From Scortum barcoo (lineage: Eukaryota > Chordata > Actinopteri > Centrarchiformes > Terapontidae), in contig CM041550.1 in the NCBI GenBank assembly GCA_023238725.1, forward strand, positions 23,824,586-23,888,585: 64,000 nt of DNA, written 5' to 3'. Both the position numbers and the translations under genes were made by a program. Under the pieces are notes generated by a model that had not been told where the DNA came from, made no database searches, and worked only from the letters and a program-made list of their open reading frames with translations. Positions 24,121 to 34,700 of this stretch are shown here, piece after piece; position 1 is the stretch's first letter; each line of letters begins with the position of its first letter.

Positions 24121-27100
24121 TCATTGTTTCATTTGGGCAACATTGTCTATAGATCCCACAGGGTCCATTTTGTGCAGCAGAAAGTGTCCTTGCACCTGGG
24201 CGGCGCTGATTTCAGACTGGGCGGCCAAAGCACGCTCAGCAAAACGCTCTCCTTCAGAGGCGGGCTCGTCCGGGTAGAACCGCCGGAACATCTGGGTAAG
24301 CTGCCAGTGAGTGCAGTGCCCAATGTACTGCTTCAGGTCAACGCGGCCGGGTCGGATTAGTGCTGCGTCTAACCTGTGTGCAAAGGTGAGAAGACACTGA
24401 GCGTTAATGTCACTGAAAACTCATCTTAAATGTGCATAAAAGTCACCAGTGAACTTCAAACACATTTAGGTGGCTATGACACAGCTGATGATGTTAAAAA
24501 AGGTATTAATGCTATTGTTTAAATTATAGGTTATTTCAACTTTCTATTGTTTCAAATATTTTAAACCTGCATTACATCATTTTTGGCCACTAGAGGGTAG
24601 CACAACACACTGAAACGTTAACATATTATTACCATATAAAGTTGTTATGGCAAATGCATTGCAAACCGTTGCCAGCTTACACATCCAACAGAGACAGAGC
24701 GACACTAGCACTCACCTGAGTCCAATATTTAGTCTCTTTTTGGCTATTTTGGTCTCCTTTATTCTTTGGTTCATCACTACAAGTGATACCTTTCCCATAC
24801 ACTTACAAAGTCATTTACTCCATTGTTTATATAAGAAATATTCATTTTGCAGCTTTAAGTTTATTAGACCTCACCTTCTTTGTAATTTTAGTTACCTTTC
24901 TATGTTTTTTATGTTTTTTAATATAATTTACAAAGGTGTACACCAATGGCAGAACAACTTTTATGACATTTCTGAAGGGCCTTTATGGGGCTTTTCAAAC
25001 CATTATGGTCACCAAGGTAAGCAACTTAAAGGGATATATCTGCATTTAAAGACAACAAAAGTAGTTATTTTCTCTGCCATCTGATTTGATTTCTGCTCTC
25101 TCACTTTTTCAGTTGAAGATCACTTGATTTTATTTTTGCTTGTGAGATCACACATATCATGTGCACTGTGTGTATTGATTCTCTTCCAACTGTACCTGTC
25201 AATGAAGTTTGTGGTCATAAAAACTATTCTGGCCTCAGATGAAGCCACTCCATCCAGAGCATTAAGCAGGCCACTAAAAGTCAGTCGTCCCATTCCCTGG
25301 TAGGCCAGAGGGTCTGTAAGGCAAAGACAGAAGCATTGTCAGGAGAAGTCAGCAAATCAACGTGTTTTCTCGTGTTTTCAATCATTTATCCTTTTAATGA
25401 AAGACAAACAGAAAATGAATAAATACATTCAGCTTCAAGCTAAAGGATTCGTACTCTGTATAACAACTGATTCGTGGCTGTTCAATTGATAATTCACTCC
25501 TGTCCTAAATCAAAGGGCACACACACACGCCCACAGATCACATCACACTTTCAGACATATGATCATCATAATTATCACAATAATAACAACAAACATGACA
25601 AAAACCTCAGCACACCACAATAGCCAGGTTACAAAGTTACAGAGTTGCAGCTCTATAACTTCTTGAACCCAAAGAAAATCTTTCTTCTATGACAAAACAT
25701 TTCCATCCTGATGGGAGTGGTCTCCGACCATGGGGCATGAGGACATGGTTTGATAAAAATGATGTGAATCACTTGCTGTGGCCTTCACACTCACCACATC
25801 TTAGCCCAACTGAACAACTATGGGAGATTTTGGAGCAGCGTGTTAGACAGCGCTCTCCACCATCACCAAAACACCAATGAGGGAATATCTTCTCTCATTG
25901 GTGTTCATCCCTCCAGGAGAGCTCAGAGACTTGGAAAGTCACTGCCAAGGAGCACAGAGGCTGTTACTGAAAAACAAGCTATTAAATAAACATAAAGGAA
26001 TCACAAAAATAAATTAGCTCTAAGGGCCAAACTTCAAAATTCCCTCATTAAAAAAAATATTTGGAGTAGAGCTACAGCATGTTGAAAGGTCTTTTTTAAG
26101 GCTATCCAGGACATGAACTAGCCAAAAGTTCTGAATTCTGGGGGAGCTGTCTTCCCCAAAAGGGATTTGAAAGAGACCTTCAAAATAAAATGAAACAAAG
26201 AATCTGAACCACCAGGGAAAAAATAATTAATCATCATAGTAAAAGTAGAAGCCCAGGTTCAGCCTCTCCTTTATTATAACGTTTGTTTCTGACAATATCA
26301 TCTAAAACCTCAGCTCCCCCCTGCTACTTACTTTCTGTGGGAAGCAGGTCTCGGCTGACAAAGGCGGCATCTACATCCTCCAGCAGTATGATGCTTTGCT
26401 GTGGCGCCACACTCAGCAGGTGGTTCAGACGGTCATCAGAAAGGGTTCGGTCACTCAGACTCATCAGACAGATGCTGTAGCCCAGCTCGCCCGCCAGCGC
26501 AGTGCTGAAATATAATGAGTCACAACGATGTAGATGACACACAAGTGCTCCACCTGCAGTCTGTCTTTCAATCCCACTGATTCTAAACAAGAAGGGTAAG
26601 AATTAAGAGGCGCACTCACATAAAGCTGCTTTTTCCACACCCTGGAGGACCGTACAACAGATATCCTCTTCTGTAGGGGATGCCTGCATAAACAAAACAA
26701 ATGTTACTTCAGTCACTCAGATGGCCATACAAGAATACCTGAAACTTTTTACTTTTCAAAAGAGAAAAAGTAACAAAAAAATGTATTTATTTGGAACTTT
26801 GCTGTTGTTTTGTATGAACTAGTATTTAATTACAAATCGTACATATGGTGTATTACATCACAGAATGTCCTACATTGGTTTTAGCTTCTTCCAGTGAGCT
26901 AATGCATTCATGTGCATGTGGGAATCTGCACTTACATATGACTTTTGAGCAACTGCCTCCCCTAATTCCAAAGTTTTCAAGAGTTGCACTGAATGCACTG
27001 ACAAGAAAGACTTCTCATAACCAGCTAATAAAAAGAATTCCCTCAACATTATATTAACTACATCAGATAATGATAAACGGATACTAAACCTCTGTCTGTG

Positions 27101-27976
27101 TACCACTTGGGGTTTCCGATGAAATCCTTCACATCGTCTACAATCCTTTCACCCACGCCCGCCTCCAAGACAACAGAGCTGAGGGGTCTGCGACGCCGTG
27201 GGAACCCAAAGGGCCTCCACTCGGCACCCATGGCTGTGTACATCACAGTCCGCCCTTCTTCCTGCTTCAGGGCAAGTTCTCTTGCTGCAAAACATGATTG
27301 TCAACCACACTAAAAATGACCCCGAAATGGTAAAGAGACAACACAGGTGAAGAGTACTGCAGCTCTCGTACAACACGAGATGTGTGTGTATCAGGTACGT
27401 AGTGTAGACGTGTAAACCTTTACCCTCTTGTAAGATATTAAAGAAGATTTGTCTGTCTCTGCCTAAAGCGGTGAAGGTTACAGACTCCCATGGTGTTCCA
27501 GTGTGCAGATCTACCATCTGCTTCTCTCTGGTCCTCTCAACCCTGATCCACTTCCTCCCATACCTGCAGACCACAGTACATGGAGGCATTAAACACTTAC
27601 GAGTCTGTTCATTGATACCATACCGTACTGTAATCTATTTGGTGAGCTCTACTGACCAGATGATGTGGTTCCCCGGGCTTGGGTGGAAGTCGAACTGCGT
27701 GTGGACCCGTCCGCTCTCATGTGCCAGGTAGGAGGTCTCCACGCTCAGGTGCTGAGTGTGCCTGGCGTGTTTGGTGATCCAACTCAGCAGCCAGTGGTAG
27801 CTCTTGTCCCTGCTGGGGACCTCCAGAGTGATCATGTAGTGCCTGCGGAAGAAGATCATCCCCACCTGGGCGCCCTTCCTGGCCAGCGCCAGCGCCGTCC
27901 CGACCCCAACCAGTCCAAAGCCAGCACCAAAGTAGGGGTTGTCCTTCAGGCCGTCCAGGAAGTCTGACAGGGGCAT
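24121..27976 (-). CDS. bcs1l: Mitochondrial AAA chaperone BCS1 (complex III assembly)
   Basis: Seven coding exons (minus): 27976-27657, 27563-27424, 27284-27090, 26683-26620, 26504-26332, 25313-25196, 24373-24121. All junctions are GT/AG, phases agree, giving 420 residues (human 419). BCS1L sits in the inner mitochondrial membrane and moves the folded Rieske iron-sulphur protein into the bc1 complex. Visible: start MPLSDFLDGLKDNPYFGAGF with one membrane segment (about 14-33) and no cleavable presequence, the BCS1-specific region through YGRKWIRVER, Walker A GPPGCGKS (230-237), Walker B ILLED (279-283), RPGRVDLK in the AAA core, and C-terminal PVGSIDN. No frameshift or missing motif. It lies head-to-head with ZNF142, as in human. 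Intron 5 carries a Tc1 transposase remnant and intron 6 an unrelated 145-codon open frame. Confidence 0.97.
25683..25965 (+). pseudogene. Tc1/mariner-like transposase fragment in BCS1L intron 5
   Basis: The 63-codon frame at 25,689-25,880 reads KHFHPDGSGL, then DVNHLLWPSHSPHLSPTEQL and WEILEQRVRQRSPPSPKHQ, followed out of frame by MREYL...VFIPPGELRDL. This is the C-terminal region of a Tc1-like transposase, with the catalytic region eroded (SPHLSPTEQ where SPDLNPIE is usual). It is the same family as the remnant at 586-832, lies antisense within a BCS1L intron and cannot be active. Confidence 0.8.
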
Positions 27977-28784
27977 GTTGCTGATGTGTGCACACACCCC
28001 CCAACACACACAGGAAACACTCTATAGGGTAGTTCTAAATCTTTGTAGAAGCACAGACACACACACCAATAGCACACTCATCTGATCTGTCAGTAGGTGT
28101 GCAGATGTATATCTGATGTCTCTGTGTCAGAGGCTGCCAAGTTAGGAGTCTAACAAGAGCTGGTACTAGTTTCCAATGCTACCGCCGGTCTGTTAAATAA
28201 TGATTTAATATCCCGCCGCCTGCTCTTCTCTGTCTTCTCACACTCTCTCCTAGAGGCTGTCCTGGTTGCCAGTGTTGCTCTGAATAGAGTCAGTTCCTCC
28301 TCAGAACTCATCCATGCCTGCAGCGTGCGTGCGTGTGTGTGTATGTGGTGCAGCGACCTTTACTAAACTTCCTGTGTTTGACAAATATCACTCCGACTGT
28401 TCTCCTGCCGGCTCACTTTGGTTCCTCTTCTCTGATTACCTTATTATTACCTTATTATTGTGCTCTCAAACTAAGCTGACTGCTATCTTAAATAAATATG
28501 TATCTGGATATTATAGCTTGTAATTTTTACTGTAGTCTGTGCGGACTGCGGCATTAATCTCCAACAGGAAGTGAGAATAAAACAGCTTGGGAGCACATCG
28601 AAGAAGCTAACGTTAGCCCAGCTACTTGATACCGGTTTTAATGATCATATAAAGTAAGTGAAACTTAAGATACTATCTTATATTAGCGTTAGTGTGGATT
28701 AATACAGCCCTGTAAGTAAGAAGCAGTTCATATTCGTTTATGCTGCTGAAGAGATGATTGTTGATGTTGTGTGTTTCAGATAGA
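27977..28784. promoter_or_regulatory. BCS1L-ZNF142 shared upstream region
   Basis: The two start codons are 808 bp apart and point away from each other. The region contains ETS-type GGAA cores at 28,563-28,572 (ACAGGAAGTG) and, inverted, near 28,366 (CTTCCTGT). It also has a consensus donor AAA|GTAAGTG at 28,653/28,654 that would end an untranslated first exon of ZNF142, and the acceptor TTTCAG just before 28,780. A bidirectional promoter is inferred from the arrangement; I recall the same head-to-head arrangement in human. Confidence 0.55.
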
Positions 28785-31700
28785 ATGGACCTCGGAAACT
28801 CAGGCGGTAGGTTGAAATCATTTTGTTCGGTGCTTTAATGAATGATCCTGCGATGGAGAGGCTCATCACCTCAAAAAATAGATTCGTTTAAAATATTTAA
28901 TCTGCCCCTGAAAGGTCACCAACACGGTGTTCAGTGTGTGATACAAGATAGGAAATATAGAAACAGAGAGCCATTTGGGAAGGTCAGCAGCAACATCTGT
29001 GTCCAGTAACAGAGCCACTGTCAGACAGGACAGATCACATCCACTAAACACTGTCCACAGTGTTCACTGGAACTACTTTGTCATAAAGAAATAGTCCCTG
29101 TGAATACTGTGCAGTGTGCCCCAGTGTAAGCCCCAGCTACAGCAGGTTTTGTGTGTGTATGTGTATATATGTGAATGATTGTCATTAGTCAGTCATTATT
29201 ATATGTTTACAATTACAGTCCTTACAATACTACTGTGTCTCTGCTTAATTACACCTATTATATACTTATTATACTTAACATTGACTGTATATCACAACCC
29301 ACTAACAGTTGAAGTTTATGTGAATAATTCTTTACAGTATAATTAATTAAATGTATATGGTAATTCAAAATAATGTTAAAATGGTAATAACATGAACTTT
29401 ATTTGTGAAAGCATTTTTGCATACAGGAAATGCAGCAACAATAAAACCTACTAGATAAAAAATAAGACTAAAAATAAGCATGAAAATTGAACATCAGATG
29501 GAAAAGTAAAACCCACTGAACAGTGATGATGAAGTTCAAAGTTCATAAAAGCCTCTAACAGGAAAGTTTCTATATTTTTGCTGGGAACTACCAATAAACC
29601 AGCAGCAGATTGTCACAGTGTTGTTGAAAGCAGATAGATAACAAGGGAGTTAATACAAAACGTGCAGAAGTTCCAAAGGTTTGTTTTTCCCTTAAATCTG
29701 TCACATTGTAATTAAATATTAATGCTTCTCTTCAGACACAGTGGAGCTTCGTCAGTGTGAAAAATGCAGACAGAGTTTCTCAGACAGCGGCTTGTTTGCC
29801 TGTCACCCCTGCTCAGCACGGCAGACAGCTCCATCTAGTGAAACAGAGTTGGGGAACTACAAGTGCTCTCAATGCCACAAGGCTTTTACCAAGCCATGTG
29901 AGCTGAAACACCACTTTAAAACCTTCCACAGCGGACATGACCCTAAAGGCCCCTTCGCCTGCACTGAGAGAGGCTGTCAGTTCAGCAGCACAGACCGTCA
30001 GGAATACCAAGCCCACGTAAAATCCACACACAGCCACACTCCTATCCCTTGCACCCTCCAGTCCTGCAAGGTGTCATTCCTCACACAGGCTGAGATGGAG
30101 AGACACTTGCGGGGCCACATGCCCTTTGGCTGCTTTCACTGTCAGTTTGTCGCTCCAAATGCAGAAGACCTGAATGACCACCTCTTGGAGCACAACCATC
30201 AGCCACCTTGCTCTCAAGGTAAACAGACACTGCAAGGAGTTGGTATTATGTTGTGCAAATACAGAAATGTGTTTTATTTGAAAAACAGCTTTACGTGAGT
30301 GCCCTTTGGATTTCCTGATTAGAATCTGTGAGATTTCAAAGAGACGCTGTCATAGCTCTACTGCTCTGTCGCAGATCATACTTTATGCAGATTTTACATT
30401 CAGATTTTGGCACATCTGTTCATAGGGATAGAGACTGCAGCCACAAATGTGTGCACTGATGGGAACCACCAGGCTCAGGTGTCCAACAGGCCAAAAAGAA
30501 AACTGATATCCAACTCAGTGCCATCAGCACCTGAAGACAGGAGTGAGGAAAGGCACAATATTAAAAGAGTGAGAAAGACAGTAGAAAGAGACAAACCTTC
30601 AGCAGTGGACATGATGCCACCATCCAAAGGTATGTACACCGATTTGCTGATATATTATAATGAGTAGCTGTCAAGCCGACCCAGTATATAGATATTATTA
30701 CACTGCATATTAATACTAATGCATACACACATTAATATATATGAATAAGAACATCTCACTCAGGAGAAGCAGTGCATGACACAAAAAGTAAGAATCAAAG
30801 CAAAAGTGCAGGATGATAAGACACATTGACTTGACAAGGATTCATTTTGTCATTGAAAAGTGTGCCTTTCGTTTTATGACAAGTTAAAGTGTCATCTTTG
30901 AGAAAGGCCTATTAGGTTTAAGTCTAGTGCTTGTTTTGGTCCACTGAGGACAGCCACGATTAAACAGCCTGACATCAGCAAGACAAACAAGAGAAGTAAA
31001 CAGTGTAAAATGGGAAAAATATATTTTATTCTTGATTCAATATTTGTGTCAAAGCAATATATACTTTTATTACAAACTTTGTCACTGTTTTCAAAATGTT
31101 TTACATATGCGTCCATTAGAGTACCTCGCAGAAGGATCAGAGCACATCTATCGCACACACACATGCCCAAAGTGTCGGCGCTGCTTCAAGATGCGCTCCC
31201 ACCTGCAGGAGCACCTCCATCCATTACATTTTCCTGACCCCAGCCTCCAGTGTCCCACCTGCAAACGCCACTTCACCAGCAAGAGCAAGCTACGCATACA
31301 CAAACTGCGTGAGGCGGGTGAAAAGGTCCACCGTTGCCACTTGTGTGAGTACTCTGCCGTGGAGCAGAACGCAATCCGCCGCCACCTCGTCAGCATGCAC
31401 GCTGACGAGGTGGCGGGAGGGCGATTACATAAGCAGTCACAGCTATCCTTGTCCCACCTGTGGTCAAAGTTTTCGCCAGCCAGCAGGTCGCTCAAGACTC
31501 ACATGAAGACGCACAACATCCTGTCAGATAGCAAGCCAGCCAGTGGCCTGCTTCCAAGAGGGCTGTTCCTTCCAGAGTTCGTTGCGCAAAGAACTTCTTA
31601 AACACGCTGCCGAAGTGCATGGAGTCAGGGCTGTAGAATGTCGTCACCACGCCTGTGGCGCCATCTTTCGAAGCGAGACAGACATGGAGGCTCATCATCG

Positions 31701-34700
31701 GACTCACCTTGCCTATCACTGCTCACAGTGTGATTTCTCTTGCTCCAATAAGAGCGTCTTCCTCCAGCACCAGCGGCATGGTCACCCAGGAAATGACAAG
31801 CTTTGCTGTGACTTTTGCTTCTTCGTCACCTTTAACCCCGTAGAGTTTGAGCAGCACATTGGACACCTGCACGCCAGTGAGAAGATCCATCGCTGCTCTC
31901 AGTGCAGCTACGTCACCTCGCATAAACGTGGCCTGAAGCGACACATGCTGATGCACAGTGGTGAGGATTGGATAGATTTCTAATGTTCTGGTCTCATCTG
32001 ATTCTCAACTTAGAGTGTCTTCACTTCTGACATCTCCTGATTAATTCCTTCTTTCTGTAACAGGTGAGAAGCCCCACAAGTGCAGCCTGTGTGACTTCAG
32101 GTGCAGAGATGAGTCCTACCTCTCTAAACATATGCTCACTCACTCAGAGGACAAGAACTTTATGTGTGCTGAATGTGGATACGTTACTAAATGGAAACAC
32201 TATCTGAATGTCCATATGAGGAAACATGCTGGAGACCTCAGGTAGATACTTCAGTAGTTTCTCATACAACCATTGGTTATGTTTACATTTTGGTATTGTT
32301 ACGGCACTGCTGGGCACCCACAGAATTGTCAAATATCAATTATCATTTGAATCCATCTGTGATTTCTATAATATGCATTTTTTTAGTCCACGTTCACACA
32401 CAGGATGCCCATCTGATGGTCCTTTGGAGCATTGGAAGTGCATATCATAGTGCATATAATTTAAAATGAACACTATGCAAGAACAGTTCGTTAAGCCAAT
32501 GAATACTGGGGCAGAATATCACGAGTATGAAGTAATACCAAGTTAATACCAGTTAACCGTGAACACGACAATGGAAAGTTTTTGCAGAGAAGCAAATCTG
32601 TGGTGTCACTGTGTTTAATTGTATTCATGTGTCAGCGAGGTATCATTTGGCCCTGATCTGCCACTTGTGCATACTTGTAAATCCTCCAGGTACACAGAAA
32701 GTACACAGTCAAGTATATGAACAATACCACCCTCATCACAACTGCTTATTTACACATAAATGGTATAAATAGCCAGTGTATCATGAGCATTAGAGCAAAA
32801 CAACTTACACATTTATTATCCCTTTATTATTCTCATTAGTACGGTAAATGTTCTTTGGTAACATTGTTTTATTCCCTGCATATTTCCACCCAACCTCAAC
32901 CCCAGCAGGGCCCACAATTATTTAAAATACCCGATGAGGTGTGAAAGGTCTTAAAGTGTTCATCCAAAGCAGTTTCATCTACTCCTGCTGTTCCCAAACA
33001 TTTTTCATGGCATTTTTGGCATAGTCTTTTTTTTTCTTCACCCCACAACATGTACACATGTGCAAACATGTCAGTTAAAACTGACACTGTGGATATCTGT
33101 ACTTTGGATGAAAAGAACATTGTTTTTAGTTAGTTAGTTAAATGATAGAGGCCTTGTCTCAGTTTTCCTTTCATTTTGTTCAAATGTGGAGCTGTCAGGT
33201 CACCATCTAAGCTGTTTATATCTTAGTTGTGATCATTTATTGCTGGAAACGTGGTAATAATCTCTCTCATCTGTGTATGACATAGGAAGGGCAGTGCAGT
33301 ATTCTATATGATAAACAAACTGTCTTCTCCTCCAGGTATCAGTGTGATCAGTGTCCCTACCGCTGTCACCGCATGGACCAGCTGAATAGCCACAAATTAC
33401 GACATCAGGCCAAGTCTCTCATGTGTGAGATCTGCGCTTATGCTTGCAAGCGCAAATATGAGCTTCGCAATCACATGTTGGCCAAACACTCTGGAGTGGA
33501 AAAACAACCATCTGTCTATAAGTGCAAGTACTGCACATACACCACCTGCTACAGACAAGCCCTTCAAAACCATGAGAACTGCAAACATACCAAGCTGAAA
33601 GAGTTTCGGTGCGCCCTCTGCTTCTACTCCTCGTTCAGCAGCATCAGCCTGTTCCTGCACAAGAGGAAAGCTCATGGCTATGTACCTGGAGACAAAGCAT
33701 GGCTGGAGAACTACGCTGCAAAGGAGAAGGAGAGGAACTCAACTGAGTTCTTGCAGGACTTTTACAATAAGCCCTCGACAGCTGGTGAGCAGTCTCAAAG
33801 AGAACAGTCTGATCTTCCTGGCTCAGGAGATCACAGTGCCAGCAATCAAACTGAAGCTGGTTCGCAAACTGTGGATACTGGGGATGTTTTTAATGTTGTT
33901 TCTCAAGAGGTTGTTAATGAAGTTATTTCAGATAGTCCACCATCGGCAAACAGTCCTGAGGAGTACTGTACGCTTGTTCTAACAACACTGCCAACTTCTG
34001 GCTACCAGACACCTTCTTTGCAAAATGAAGAAAACTGTGCAAATCAACCTCCAAGCTCACCCAGTTTTAATTGTAAGGGGTCTGACATATCACAACAGAA
34101 GGCAAACTCCTCCACACCTTCATCAGAAGCAGATGACGTGGCTATGGCAGAGGCAGAATGTGAACAAAGTGACTTGGATGACAACTATGAGCCTCTGAAC
34201 AACACAAATCAACCAGTTGAAGCTGAGAAAAAACAGACTCAGGTGGAGAATAATGGCGCAACAATCATATCCACTTCTCCATCTGAGCAAAATCAGCCTT
34301 TAGAATCTGAGATCCGTCTGAAAGCTATGAAGAAGCATGACAAGGACCAAGCAGAAGCCATGGTTATGGAGGGACGGGTGCAGATGCTTGTGGTTCCAAC
34401 TAAAGACGTTTATCACTGCGACAAGTGCTCTTATGTGACCAGTAAGGAGACCGCTTTGAAGTACCACTGCCGGGCTTTATGCCATGGTAGGATAAAGGGG
34501 CACAAGTGCCAGGCCTGCGGTGCACAGTTCAAACAAAAGCGAGGCCTTGATAGCCACCTTGCAAAGAAATGCCCGGCACTGCCAAGAAAAGCAAGGGCAT
34601 TTGTAGGCCCTTCAAATTTATGTTTGGCTGCCAAAGACAACACCTCTGTAGATCAGAAGGGATCCAAGCAACTAGATGAGGTAACAAATTCCAAACAGAC

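Noticed and set aside
24647..25084. 145-codon open frame on the plus strand
   Set aside because: It lies in BCS1L intron 6, antisense, has low-complexity hydrophobic composition and no recognisable domain.
31379..31440. Programmed ribosomal frameshift in ZNF142
   Set aside because: The hairpin lies before, not after, the shift; there is no slippery heptamer; three shifts in 135 bp do not fit a recoding site.
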